Source: DATLXU01 sp035575515 (lineage in GTDB: Bacteria; Acidobacteriota; Blastocatellia; UBA7656). Taken from it: 57,121 bases of DNA. Each line of letters opens with the position of its first letter. Within the stretch, counting starts at the first letter, position 1. Location: assembly GCA_035575515.1 (NCBI GenBank), contig DATLXU010000095.1, positions 1 through 57,121 on the forward strand. Reading direction: 5' to 3'. The notes under the pieces are model-generated. The model did no database searches. It worked only from the letters and a program-made list of their open reading frames with translations, and was not told the origin of the DNA. This document shows positions 9,164-17,458 of the stretch, piece after piece. The position numbers were made by a program, and so were the translations under genes.

Positions 9164-9625
9164 TCAGGCAGCTTTGCGAAGCACTTCGAATATCTCTTCG
9201 TTATCGGGCTGCTGGCTTATGTCGTGAATGTCTTTGTAGATTATGCGGCCCTCTTTATCAATAACGAAAAGAGCGCGCTCCGAATAGCCTTCGGGCCTGT
9301 ATGCGCCATACTTGCGCGCGACTTCGCCCTTTGGCTCGAAGTCAGAAAGCAGATCATAAGAGATACCGCCGAGGCTCTTGGCCCATGCGGTGTTGCAGGG
9401 AACTGAGTCAACTGAAATACCCAGCACGTGGGTATCATGGCTCTCGAATCGGCTGAGGTCAGCCTCATACGAGGGCATCTGGACCGTTCAGACGGGAGTC
9501 CAGGCGAGCGGGTAGAACGCTATGAAGACGTTCTTCTTTCCGCGAAAGTCGGATAGCCTGACTTTGCCGCCTCTGTGGCTCGGCAATTCAAAGTCAGGAG
9601 CCATATCTCCTACTTCAACAGCCAT
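9164..9625 (-). CDS. Peroxiredoxin (AhpC/TSA family) with selenocysteine at the peroxidatic position
   Basis: The frame starts at the ATG at 9625, with GGAGGAG 6 bases upstream, and gives 153 residues if the UGA at 9490-9488 (codon 46) is read as Sec. The site reads FYPLAWTPV-Sec-TVQMPSYEAD, exactly where ordinary peroxiredoxins have the T-P-V-C peroxidatic cysteine. The rest matches thioredoxin-fold peroxiredoxins (MAVEVGDMAPDFELPSHRGG at the start; HVLGISVDSVPCNTAWAKSLGG; VIDKEGRIIYKD). It would reduce peroxides in the cytosol; Sec-type peroxiredoxins (PrxU) are known. Cys in SVPCN may be a resolving residue. A hairpin lies just after the UGA. The start is only 67 bases downstream of a degraded transposase gene on the same strand, so its native promoter may have been affected. 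The next gene is a second selenoprotein. Confidence 0.9.
9457..9485 (-). promoter_or_regulatory. Candidate bacterial SECIS hairpin in the peroxiredoxin gene
   Basis: Two bases after the UGA the transcript can fold as follows: GGUC, bulged C, AG pairs with CUGACC, then a four-base bulge (AUGC), then CCUC pairs with GAGG around a GUAU loop. That is ten base pairs, with the loop guanine 18 bases after the UGA. Judged by eye; no folding energy was computed. Confidence 0.65.
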
Positions 9626-9692
9626 TCGCTTCTCCTCCAAAATTAATTTTCAACTGCGTCTTATTATGATTTAGTCCACTACGGCGCGGCTG

Positions 9693-10789
9693 TCAAGCAG
9701 CCGCCCTGTATTTCTCAAGCTTTCTCCGCCATTTTTGCTCCGAACGATTCAATTGCTCTTGCATCACATCAGCAATAAATCTCTGCTTCATCTTGAATAG
9801 GCTGAACCCCTCCTTGACCTCCTCGTCTCGCCCGTACAACTTCACCAACAGCAGATACGCCATCACGCTCAATCCTGCCGACCGCTCCACCCGTTCGGCT
9901 TCCTTCGTCACCCGCATCTGCCCAAGATGCAAGCCCCCCTTCAATTCCTTTATCGTCACCTCAATGCCCCACCGCCGCGCATAGATACTAAGTATCTCCC
10001 CGACCTTCGCTCCTTTGAGATTGGTCACAATGATTTTGACTTTCTTCGGCCCGTCGTTATGCCCTCTCTTTGACAATACGATTGTGACTTCTCCAACTCC
10101 GTTGAGCTTCCCTGTTCGAGACCATACCCAGTAAGCTTTGCGCCGGTTGTCCGGCTTATAACTGGCTACTCGGTGATAATGATGCTTCGGCAAATGGCGC
10201 ACTAAATCCGCAACGTGCTTACCGTCACTGAACTTGCGGGTGCGCGCCACGGCAAAGACAAACTTATAATTCCTCTGCTCGATCACTCTAAATGTCTCAT
10301 TGGCTGCAAAACCAGCATCTGCTTCTACTACCACTTCTCGCGCCCAAGCGGGCGGCTCAAACTCTTGTATCATTTGTCGAAATAAGTTGTTTTGATGGCC
10401 GCGAATCTTCGGGTCAACCACCTCCGACCGCTACCGGCAGACGGTATCTGCCCCAACTGGCTATAAGCAGGACTATCTCAAAGCCGAAACTATAAGCAGC
10501 ATACTCGTTCATCCTTGCTTTGCGTCCAAGTCGTGTGTTTCAGCCCGCGTTTGCGCTTGAGCGTAGTATCCCCAATCAAATAGAGCCTGCCATCAGCAGC
10601 GGGCGGCAGCCACTTCAGCAAATGAGCACTGAAATCGTGAATCAACTCTTGCACGTCCCACTGCCCAGAGCGGATCAATCGCACCAAAGCCCAGTAACGA
10701 ATGCGTTCGGGAGCAATCAGGGCTAGATGTTTGATCTTGCCTTTGCCAGAGTCGAGGATCAAAGCGACTACAATCCAACAGAAAAGCAC
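9693..10789 (-). pseudogene. Degraded IS4-type DDE transposase with two frameshifts
   Basis: Three reading frames make up one transposase. The N-terminal part (10789 down to about 10514) contains the first acidic motif LIGDTTLKRKRG. A middle piece in another frame begins MNEYAAYSFGFEIV and runs to ...RYRLPVAV. The C-terminal part (from about 10424 to 9693) contains EADAGFAANETF and the IS4 signature YARRWGIEVTIKELK (Y-x2-R-x3-E-x6-K). Frame changes lie near 10513 and near 10425, each consistent with one extra base. The N-terminal frame has only a GTG at 10789; the codon at the likely native start is ATA, preceded by a stop. No convincing terminal inverted repeats or target duplication were found, so the element ends are unresolved. 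It sits between the selenoperoxiredoxin and aroDE genes. Confidence 0.8.
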
Positions 10790-11024
10790 GAAATGGCGGG
10801 CTTGAGCACAACGAAAGTCGGGCTTGAATTGATAGAAGCAATCGTATACCTTGCCAGGTATGCATTAGGAAATCATGCGTGCCTTCTCCTTGTTTGACGC
10901 TTCCAAAATACACAGGAGAAGGCTTCTTTCAAAGGTAAATACTATTGCTTTTGGCTTTTCATTGATTTTCACCCGTCACTTTTGAGTAATAAAGCTGGAT
11001 GTGCTGATCTCGCGTCTGTCCCGG

Positions 11025-12653
11025 CTACGCGACAATCTTCTTTAGCGCGGCCTCTCGCATCAAATCCGTAGGCGCATCTTGCCCTGTCCATAATCTGAAT
11101 TGCAGCGCGGCCTGCGCGACAAGCATCTCAAGGCCGCTAAGAACAGCGCACCCTTCGGCCCGCGCGTCTTTCAAGAACTGAGTCTCAAGCGGATTGTAGA
11201 TCAGATCATAAGCGAGCGTTCGCCCGCGCAACCACTCGCGCGCAATGGGACTCTCGCCGCAGCTATGCCCGCGCATCCCGACGGGCGTTGTGTTGATGAT
11301 TATCTGTGCGTCGCTTGAAGCAAGCGCATCGAGCGGGAACGCTGAGACATCGAATGATTCTGCGAGCGCGCGGGCCTTCATCACATCGCGGGCGAAGAGG
11401 GTTACTCGCGCGCCGCGTTCAATCAACCCGTAGACAACAGCTCGCGCTGCGCCGCCCGCTCCAATTACCGCGACCGATTCGTCACCGAGCGGGCACATCT
11501 TTTCAAGCGGAGCAATCGCGCCCGCGACATCTGTGTTGAACCCCGCGAGCTTTTCGCCGTCAAGCACAATCGTATTGACCGCGCCAACCTTGCGCGCCGT
11601 GTCGTCAATCTCATCAAGCAGCGGCATCACAGCGGTCTTGTGCGGAATCGTCACGCTCAACCCGCGCAGGTTCAATTCAATCTCGCTTGTTGCAGGCCGC
11701 ACGAATTGCGTTATGAACCGCGCCGCGTCATCAACTTCAATCGGGAGATAAACGAAATCCAATCCGAGCGCGGCGAAGGCTCGGTTGTGCATAGCGGGCG
11801 AAGCCGAATGCGACACAGGGCAGCCAATGATGCCCGTGATGTTTGTGGCGCGAGTGATTTTATGAATGCGATAGGTATCAATCAACTCTTTGCAAGTAAT
11901 CTGGCTCGGCGCACTCTCGCGCCCGCGCTCAAGCGATGCATAAGTCAGTAGGCTTCCGAAGCTCGGCCCAAGTATTCTCGTCATCAATCCTGCTTCACTC
12001 ATTGCAAGAGCAATCAAAGTCTTTCCTTCGCGCCGCGCGCGTTCAAGCAATCGAAAGATGCGAAGCGAATCTGAAACAGCATTGGCTCGCGTGGCGATCT
12101 TGTGAATCGCGGCGGGCAGTCGCGTAATTTGTTCGTAGATGCTTTCCAAATCATGCGGCGTTTCGATGAAGTTGTGATACGAGACTATGAGTTTCGATAA
12201 ATCAGGCGCGAGCTTTGCGGCCTCTTCATAATGAGCCGCTTCGATGTCGCAATAATCAGCCATCCGGCGCGCGCCTTCAACGAGCAATCGCAAACGCGCG
12301 CGATCGTCAACGTACTGCCGCCCGCCTTCTGAAACTGAGCGGCAGGTAATTATCGTCGGCAGCGGCTTGTTTTCAACTAGCAATCGAAGGTTATCAATCT
12401 TGGTGAAATCTAAATCGCGCAGGCAGTCGAGCCTTATCTCGATTATATCAGCGACCGTTGCGGCTCGCCTGATCGCATCGCGCGCGCTGGCAACAGTCTC
12501 TTCAGTGATGACGGCACAAACGCGGCAGTCCGAAGTCCGCAGTCCGCAGTCCGCAGTCTTCTCATTAGAGCTTATATCTATTAAAGCATCGGGTTGAGCC
12601 TCAGGACTTCGGACTTCGGACTTCGGACTGCGGACTGATTTCTTATTCTTCAT
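11025..12653 (-). CDS. aroDE: Bifunctional type I 3-dehydroquinate dehydratase / shikimate dehydrogenase
   Basis: A fusion of two consecutive shikimate-pathway enzymes. About residues 45-265 form the dehydratase: EIRLDCL, ITCRSVSEGG, SKLIVSYHNF, and KIATRA with the Schiff-base lysine. About residues 275-540 form the dehydrogenase: GIIGCPVSHSASPAMHNRAF, VTIPHKTA, GFNTDVAG, IGAGGAARAVVYGL and INTTPVGM. Domain order follows the reaction order. The only in-frame ATG is at 12653, overlapping the cysK stop region. The first 43 or so residues (SVRSPKSEVRSPE ... CGLRTSDCR) are translated from heptamer repeat element B and have no counterpart in the family, so the functional start may be a weak codon nearer 12526. 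It is probably co-transcribed with cysK. Confidence 0.92.
   Translation of the reverse strand: MKNKKSVRSPKSEVRSPEAQPDALIDISSNEKTADCGLRTSDCRVCAVITEETVASARDAIRRAATVADIIEIRLDCLRDLDFTKIDNLRLLVENKPLPTIITCRSVSEGGRQYVDDRARLRLLVEGARRMADYCDIEAAHYEEAAKLAPDLSKLIVSYHNFIETPHDLESIYEQITRLPAAIHKIATRANAVSDSLRIFRLLERARREGKTLIALAMSEAGLMTRILGPSFGSLLTYASLERGRESAPSQITCKELIDTYRIHKITRATNITGIIGCPVSHSASPAMHNRAFAALGLDFVYLPIEVDDAARFITQFVRPATSEIELNLRGLSVTIPHKTAVMPLLDEIDDTARKVGAVNTIVLDGEKLAGFNTDVAGAIAPLEKMCPLGDESVAVIGAGGAARAVVYGLIERGARVTLFARDVMKARALAESFDVSAFPLDALASSDAQIIINTTPVGMRGHSCGESPIAREWLRGRTLAYDLIYNPLETQFLKDARAEGCAVLSGLEMLVAQAALQFRLWTGQDAPTDLMREAALKKIVA
12527..12636. repeat. Heptamer inverted-repeat element B inside the aroDE 5' end
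   Basis: The left arm 12527-12558 is AGTCCGA followed by three AGTCCGC and AGTC. The right arm 12604-12636 is GGACTTC three times followed by GGACTGC and GGACT. The arms are complementary over about 32 bases with A/C differences at the last unit position, around a 45-base loop. The same AGTCCGA family recurs in element H. Confidence 0.92.
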
Positions 12654-13590
12654 CGAAAGCGTACACGTCCGTTGTGAGGTATCTTTCGCCGAGATCGGGA
12701 AGCACCGCGACGACGCGCTTTTCAGCGTCAAGCTCGCTTGCAATTTTGAGCGCGGCCCAGAGTATCGCGCCCGAAGAGATGCCGCACAATATACCTTCTT
12801 CGCGCGCGAGGCGGCGCGCTGTTTTGCGCGCGTCTTCGTACTCGACGGGGATTATTCGATCAATGATTTCTGTGTTGAGCACGCGCGGAACGAAGCCCGC
12901 GCCGATTCCTTGAATCTTGTGAGGCCGGGCAGGCCCGCCCGAAAGCACCGGCGAATCTTTTGGCTCAACGCCTACGAGCGTCACATTGCGCAGTCGTTGT
13001 TTGAGCACTTCGCCCACGCCGGTTATCGTTCCGCCCGTTCCGACGCCTGCGACGAATGCATCGAGCCGCGCGCCTGTCGCTTCGATTATTTCAATCGCGG
13101 TAGTGCGGCGATGAATCGCAGGATTGGCAGGATTATTGAACTGCTGCGGCATGAATCCGCCTTCAGTTTCGTGCATGAGTTGCTCGGCCTTTTCAATCGC
13201 GCCTTTCATTCCCTGTTCATCCGGCGTGAGTATGACTTCAGCGCCGAGCGCGCGAAGCACGCGGATGCGTTCGACGCTCATCGAATCGGGCATCGTCAAA
13301 ATTATTCGATAGCCTTTGGCGGCAGCGGCCATGGCAAGCCCGATGCCCGTGTTGCCCGATGTCGGCTCGATGATCGTCGTCTTGCCCGGAGAGATTTTTC
13401 CTTCGCGCTCGGCTGCTTCAATCATCGAAGCGCCGATGCGATCTTTGACGCTGCTCATCGGGTTGAACGATTCAAGCTTGACAAGGACTTCAGCCGAGCC
13501 TGCAATGGGCAGGCGGTTGAGCCGAACGAGCGGCGTGTGCCCGATTGTTTCAAGTATGTTGCTGCAAATCTTTGGCCTGCTCGATAACAA
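12643..13590 (-). CDS. cysK: Cysteine synthase (O-acetylserine sulfhydrylase)
   Basis: A PLP enzyme of 315 residues making cysteine from O-acetylserine and sulfide. The PLP lysine is in SSVKDRIGASM, the substrate loop is EPTSGNTGIGLAMAA, and GVGTGGTITGVG binds the cofactor phosphate. The start appears to be the TTG at 13590 (spacing 6 from GGAGG), since no ATG fits before NILETIGHTPLVRL. The aroDE frame overlaps its stop codon, and the divergent proC gene begins about 225 bases upstream across repeat element C. CysK rather than cystathionine synthase is favoured by length and lack of a C-terminal CBS pair. Confidence 0.93.
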   Translation of the reverse strand: MLSSRPKICSNILETIGHTPLVRLNRLPIAGSAEVLVKLESFNPMSSVKDRIGASMIEAAEREGKISPGKTTIIEPTSGNTGIGLAMAAAAKGYRIILTMPDSMSVERIRVLRALGAEVILTPDEQGMKGAIEKAEQLMHETEGGFMPQQFNNPANPAIHRRTTAIEIIEATGARLDAFVAGVGTGGTITGVGEVLKQRLRNVTLVGVEPKDSPVLSGGPARPHKIQGIGAGFVPRVLNTEIIDRIIPVEYEDARKTARRLAREEGILCGISSGAILWAALKIASELDAEKRVVAVLPDLGERYLTTDVYAFDEE

Positions 13591-13648
13591 ATACTCCCTC
13601 CGCGAATGTTGGATGAAATTGAAAGATAGACTAACACAGGGCAGGGGA

Positions 13649-13773
13649 GTTGTCAGTGGTCGGCGGCCAGTTGTGAGCCACCAACAAATCTGATTTATTG
13701 ACTTCTGAAAACGGGCACCCTGCTACTGATGACCGACCACCGGCAACGCACTGGCAACTGGCAACCGGCAACT
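13649..13773. repeat. Heptamer element C between cysK and proC
   Basis: One side is in-phase 7-mers AGTTGTC, AGTGGTC, GGCGGCC, AGTTGTG (13649-13676). The other is ACTGATG, ACCGACC, ACCGGCA, ACGCACT, GGCAACT, GGCAACC, GGCAACT (13725-13773). The sides are imperfectly complementary. It lies in the divergent intergenic region and ends about 40 bases before the proC start. Confidence 0.75.
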
Positions 13774-13815
13774 GCTATCATCGAGTGTGATTGAGCGAGT
13801 TTCGGAGTGCAACCA

Positions 13816-14631
13816 ATGCTAAAAGATAAGAGGCTTGCTGTGCTTGGCGCAGGCAAGCTCGGTGAGACGCTTATAAAAGGACTCGTCGAGGCGGGCGTGA
13901 TTGATGTATCAAACGTCGTCGCTACGGCGGGGCATCAGCGCAGGCTCGATCAGCTAAAAGAACGATTCGGTGTGAGCGGCACGCTGTCGAATAAGATGGC
14001 CGCTGAGTCTGCCGACATTATCATTCTGAGCGTTAAGCCGCAGACTGTGCCGACCGTTCTTTCTGAAATCGCCGACGCGCTCAAGCCGTCGCAGCTATTG
14101 ATTTCTGTCGCCGCGTCTGTAAGCTCGGCATTCATCGAAAAGCATCTCGACTTGGCTGTTCCAGTGATTCGCGCGATGCCGAACACACCTTGTTTGCTGA
14201 ATAAAGGGATGACAGGAATCGCGGCGGGCAGCAACGCTTCGCGCGAGCACGTCGAGCTTGCGAGATTTATCTTCGACGCGGTTGGCCGGACGGTCGTCGT
14301 TGATGAAAAACACATGGACGCGATAACGGGCCTGTCGGCGAGCGGGCCTGCATTCATATACATTGTCATCGAATCATTGGCCGAAGCGGGTGTGAAAGTC
14401 GGACTGCCTCGCGACATAGCAACCGAGCTTGCGGCGCAAACGGTTGTCGGCGCGGGCTCGATGGTGATCGAAACGGGCGAGCATCCGGCGAAGCTCAAAG
14501 ATACTGTGACGACGCCTGCGGGCTGTACGATTGACGGCATTCTTGAGCTTGAAGAAGGTGGACTGCGCGTGACGCTGATTAAAGCTGTTGTTAAAGCGAC
14601 TCAACGAGCAAAGGAACTATTGGAAACATGA
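13816..14631 (+). CDS. proC: Pyrroline-5-carboxylate reductase
   Basis: Last step of proline synthesis (reduction of 1-pyrroline-5-carboxylate with NAD(P)H). The 271-residue protein has the Rossmann start LAVLGAGKLGETLIKGL, the VKPQTVP strand, VIRAMPNTPCLLNKGMTGI and the C-terminal dimerisation signature ATELAAQTVVGAGSMV ... HPAKLKDTVTTPAGCTIDGI. The ATG at 13816 is chosen because GGAG lies 8 bases upstream; a GTG at 13807 overlaps that site. Its stop overlaps a downstream in-frame ATG (ATGA), but that ATG opens into repeat element D. Confidence 0.95.
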   Translation: MLKDKRLAVLGAGKLGETLIKGLVEAGVIDVSNVVATAGHQRRLDQLKERFGVSGTLSNKMAAESADIIILSVKPQTVPTVLSEIADALKPSQLLISVAASVSSAFIEKHLDLAVPVIRAMPNTPCLLNKGMTGIAAGSNASREHVELARFIFDAVGRTVVVDEKHMDAITGLSASGPAFIYIVIESLAEAGVKVGLPRDIATELAAQTVVGAGSMVIETGEHPAKLKDTVTTPAGCTIDGILELEEGGLRVTLIKAVVKATQRAKELLET

Positions 14632-14637
14632 AAAGAG

Positions 14638-14672
14638 AGTGGTCAGTGGCCTGTGGCCAGTGGTCAGTGAAG
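14638..14672. repeat. Heptamer array D at the proC / DUF885 junction
   Basis: Five in-phase units: AGTGGTC, AGTGGCC, TGTGGCC, AGTGGTC, AGTGAAG. A second run of related period, CTACTGC CTGCTGT CTGCTGC, lies at 14743-14763 within the downstream signal-peptide codons. The two runs are not clearly complementary. Confidence 0.75.
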
Positions 14673-14732
14673 AAGGTGACAGCGCGCAAACGCAGCAAGC
14701 ACCAGATCAAAATTTCCTTTGCGAGGCGCAAT

Positions 14733-16490
14733 ATGCGCCGCCTACTGCCTGCTGTCTGCTGCCTAGCGATGCTTGTCTTTTCTTTCGTCCCCATTCCAGC
14801 CGTAGGAGCGCAAAAAACAGAGGACAAGAGTGCGATGGCTGCTGCTGATTTCCCGAAGCTGGTGAACGATTATCTGCAAAACCTGTACTCGCGCCATCCT
14901 TCGCTTGCGTTTGCGAGCGGCATTCACGCATGGGATGGGCAGCTTGAAGATTTGAGCAGCGCGGCGCTCGCGGATGAAGTTGCGGCCATAAAGAAATTTC
15001 AATCGAGGCTCGAAAAGATTCCGCCGCTTGCGCTCGGCTTTTCAGACATATTCGATTATCAGATCATCGCGTCAAACATGAAATCGCGCCTGCTTGAGCT
15101 TGAACAGATAAAGAACTACGAGCGCAATCCGATGATCTACAGCGACATCATCTCTACGGCACTGCTTCAAATTGCGATGTTTGAGTACGCGCCTATTGAT
15201 TCAAGGCTGCGGCACGCGATTGCCAAAGAGAAACTCGTGCCGCGACTACTTGATGCTGCGCGCGCGAATGTTAAAGGCGTGCCGCCGATTTACTTGAAGA
15301 TTGCGCTTGAGAGCTTCACGGGCACGTTGAGTTTCATCCAAACGGATTTGCCGAAAGCATTCGCTTCGGTTAAAGACGCGAAGCTGCAGGCTGATTTCAG
15401 GAAATCAACGAAGACTGCCGTTGATGCAATTGCGAAATACATCAAGTACCTCCGGCAACTGAAACCTGATCCGGCTGTGCCGTTTGCTATTGGAAAACAG
15501 AATTACGAAGCGAAGCTGCGTTACGATGAAGGCATTGATATTCCGCTTGACACGCTGTTGACGATTGCCAACCGCGAGCTTGCGAATACTCAGGCTGAAT
15601 TTCGTAAGACAGCAGCGCAGATTGATCCTAATCGCCCGCCAATGCAGGTGTGGGCCGATGTGCAAAAGGATCACCCGAAGGCAGGCGCGCTCGTCGCAGA
15701 AGCGCAGAAGCAGCTTGATGCGCTTGTGAAATTCATCGAAGAGAAAAAGATTGTCACGCTGCCTGCCGGAGAGAAGCCGGTTGTCGCGCCGACGCCGGAT
15801 TTCATGCGCCACTCGACTGCGAGCATGTGGACGCCCGGTCCGTTCGAGACTCGCCCGTTGCCCGCGCGTTATCTGATTACGGATGTTGACCCGAAATGGA
15901 GCGAGAGAGAGAAAGAAGAATATCTCTCTTCGCTCAACTACGCACAGCTATGGACCACCTCGATTCACGAGGCTTATCCGGGCCATTTCGTTCAGGGCGA
16001 ATATTTGAAGCAGGTTGAATCGCCTGTGAGAAAAAGTTGGGCGCTTGCGCCGAACAGCTTCGTCGAAGGCTGGGCGCACTACACCGAGCAGATGATGATT
16101 GAAGAAGGCTTCATGAATAGCGATCCTAAAATAAAACTTGGGATGTACGCCGATGCGTTGTTGCGGCTATGCCGGTTCGTCGTCGGCATACGCGAGCACA
16201 CGGATGGAATGACTGTCAAGCAGGCGACGCGGTTTTTTATGGACAACGGTTTTATGGGCGAAACTCCCGCGCGCATCGAAGCCGAGCGCGGCACGTTCGA
16301 TCCGACGTATCTGGTTTATTCCGTAGGCAAGCTCGCCATCTTGAAGCTGCGCGAAGATTACAAGCGATATCGCAAGGATGAGTTTTCGTTACAGGAATTT
16401 CACGACCATTTGTTATCGAACGGGAACGCGCCGCTGTGGGTGCATCGCCAGATGCTTATGCCCGGCGACAAGGGCAAGCTGATTGAGTGA
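14733..16490 (+). CDS. DUF885 family secreted protein (M32/thermolysin-like HExxH-type peptidase fold)
   Basis: Residues 1-27 form a signal peptide (RRLLPAVCCLAMLVFSFVPIPAVGA), placing the protein outside the cytoplasm. The DUF885 body (about 560 residues) is helical and contains HEAYPGHFVQ, the family's predicted zinc motif, followed by the WAHYTEQMMIEEG helix whose Glu may complete the site. The C-terminal half reads ...PARIEAERGTFDPTYLVYSVGKLAILKLRED, typical of DUF885. The ATG at 14733 has GAGG 6 bases before it and starts the signal peptide cleanly. A frame extends upstream to an ATG at 14628 overlapping the proC stop, but this adds 35 basic residues encoded by heptamer array D and would bury the signal peptide. 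The substrate is unknown. Confidence 0.88.
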   Translation: MRRLLPAVCCLAMLVFSFVPIPAVGAQKTEDKSAMAAADFPKLVNDYLQNLYSRHPSLAFASGIHAWDGQLEDLSSAALADEVAAIKKFQSRLEKIPPLALGFSDIFDYQIIASNMKSRLLELEQIKNYERNPMIYSDIISTALLQIAMFEYAPIDSRLRHAIAKEKLVPRLLDAARANVKGVPPIYLKIALESFTGTLSFIQTDLPKAFASVKDAKLQADFRKSTKTAVDAIAKYIKYLRQLKPDPAVPFAIGKQNYEAKLRYDEGIDIPLDTLLTIANRELANTQAEFRKTAAQIDPNRPPMQVWADVQKDHPKAGALVAEAQKQLDALVKFIEEKKIVTLPAGEKPVVAPTPDFMRHSTASMWTPGPFETRPLPARYLITDVDPKWSEREKEEYLSSLNYAQLWTTSIHEAYPGHFVQGEYLKQVESPVRKSWALAPNSFVEGWAHYTEQMMIEEGFMNSDPKIKLGMYADALLRLCRFVVGIREHTDGMTVKQATRFFMDNGFMGETPARIEAERGTFDPTYLVYSVGKLAILKLREDYKRYRKDEFSLQEFHDHLLSNGNAPLWVHRQMLMPGDKGKLIE

Positions 16491-16504
16491 GCGATGCTGC
16501 TCGC

Positions 16505-16891
16505 CTATTTGTGATCAGAGATATGCCGCTCGACTGCGTTTATGAGCAAGTTTAACCGCTCATCTGTGGCCCCCTGTTGTTCGGCCAGCTCAGCCTGACG
16601 CTCGGCCAGTTCAGCCTGACGCTCGGCCAGCTCAGCCTGACGCTCGGCAAGTTCAGCCTGACGCTCGGCAAGTTCAGCCTGGCGTTCGGTCAGTTCAGCC
16701 TGGCGTTCGGTCAAGTCAGCAATTCGCGCAGCAACATTGGCGAGAATCTCATTTGTCTTTTGCTGCGCATTTGCAATCTGCACGACGAAACCCGTAAGCT
16801 GCGAAAGATTCGTCCCAAGCTTCGTGATGTCAGCGGCAAACTGCGCCTGCTGATTTAGAATGAACTCTATCTTGCTGTTGATGTCGTCCAT
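16505..16891 (-). CDS. Coiled-coil protein with tandem AERQAEL heptad repeats
   Basis: A 128-residue protein with AGGAG 5 bases before the ATG at 16891. The N-terminal 55 residues are helical (FILNQQAQFAADITKLGTNL). Residues about 60-110 consist of seven near-identical 7-residue units (A/T-E-R-Q-A-E-L). A short LNLLINAVERHI tail follows. The 7-residue repeat matches the coiled-coil heptad exactly, with Leu and Ala in core positions. It is encoded by 21-nt DNA repeats, so copy number may vary by slippage. No enzymatic motif was seen. Similar short proteins occur as hypothetical genes in several soil and cyanobacterial lineages. Confidence 0.75.
   Translation of the reverse strand: MDDINSKIEFILNQQAQFAADITKLGTNLSQLTGFVVQIANAQQKTNEILANVAARIADLTERQAELTERQAELAERQAELAERQAELAERQAELAERQAELAEQQGATDERLNLLINAVERHISDHK
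16579..16719 (-). repeat. Seven tandem 21-nt repeats in the coiled-coil gene
   Basis: Units of the form GTTCGGCCAGCTCAGCCTGAC repeat without spacers, with drift at the C/A and C/T positions toward the 16719 end. They are coding and keep frame, unlike the 7-nt elements elsewhere. Confidence 0.93.
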
Positions 16892-17092
16892 AGATGCTCC
16901 TGTCATTGGCGATTTTATCACACCAGGTCACTAACATGTATCACGCACGGCTTATTATCAAACCGATTCCCGTTTGCAATCAATCTTCGATAAGCAATAG
17001 GCCCGAATAGAAAATGATAATCGAGCGGGACAAGTATGACCTGCCCCGCTCGGTTCTCCTCATTGCGGCCATAATCTTCAATTCACCCGTTG

Positions 17093-17458
17093 CTAGTTCG
17101 AATTCTTCTTCGGCGGTCTCGTCGTGTTCTGTTCGTAGGCGAGTTGATTATCAACTTTCTTCACGCAATCAACGCGCTTCGCCATCCTCGTCGCCACGCC
17201 CTTCAGACTGCTCGTCTTCACGTTGCCTGTGAGTGTAACGACGCCGCCCGAAGTTGCTACGTTGATTGTCGCATCTTTCAGCGAAGGAGTTGCTGCCAGC
17301 TTCGCTTTCACATTCTCAGTGATAATTTCATCGCTCACAGTTGAGCAATCAACCGGCGCGGGTTTGGATTTCTTCGATGTGGTCTTGTCTTGCGCGGCAA
17401 GGACACTGCCTGCGAGCAGCAAGCACAAAAATAAGCAGATGGTTCTCCTCTTGATCAT
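17093..17458 (-). CDS. Secreted BON-domain protein
   Basis: This 121-residue protein has a signal peptide (TICLFLCLLLAGSVLAAQ). A single BON domain at about 38-108 (SDEIITENVKAKLAATPSLKDATINVATSGGVVTLTG) has the conserved glycine-rich turn. BON domains bind phospholipid and occur in periplasmic osmotic-shock proteins such as OsmY. A Lys/Ser/Pro linker precedes the domain and a charged tail follows. It is monocistronic, with about 160 bases of intergenic DNA upstream. The role in envelope stability is inferred from the family. Confidence 0.85.
   Translation of the reverse strand: MIKRRTICLFLCLLLAGSVLAAQDKTTSKKSKPAPVDCSTVSDEIITENVKAKLAATPSLKDATINVATSGGVVTLTGNVKTSSLKGVATRMAKRVDCVKKVDNQLAYEQNTTRPPKKNSN

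Noticed and set aside
9640..10990. Defined IS ends around the IS4-type transposase
   Set aside because: A TTATTA-containing resemblance was seen between the two flanks, but only about 10 of 22 positions match and no target duplication is clear.
12527..12636. CRISPR array or terminator at the aroDE 5' end
   Set aside because: Units are 7 nt without spacers, and the element is inside the reading frame, so it is neither an array nor a simple terminator.
16579..16719. CRISPR-like tandem repeat
   Set aside because: Units are back-to-back, 21 nt, without spacers, and lie in a coding frame giving a coiled-coil heptad.
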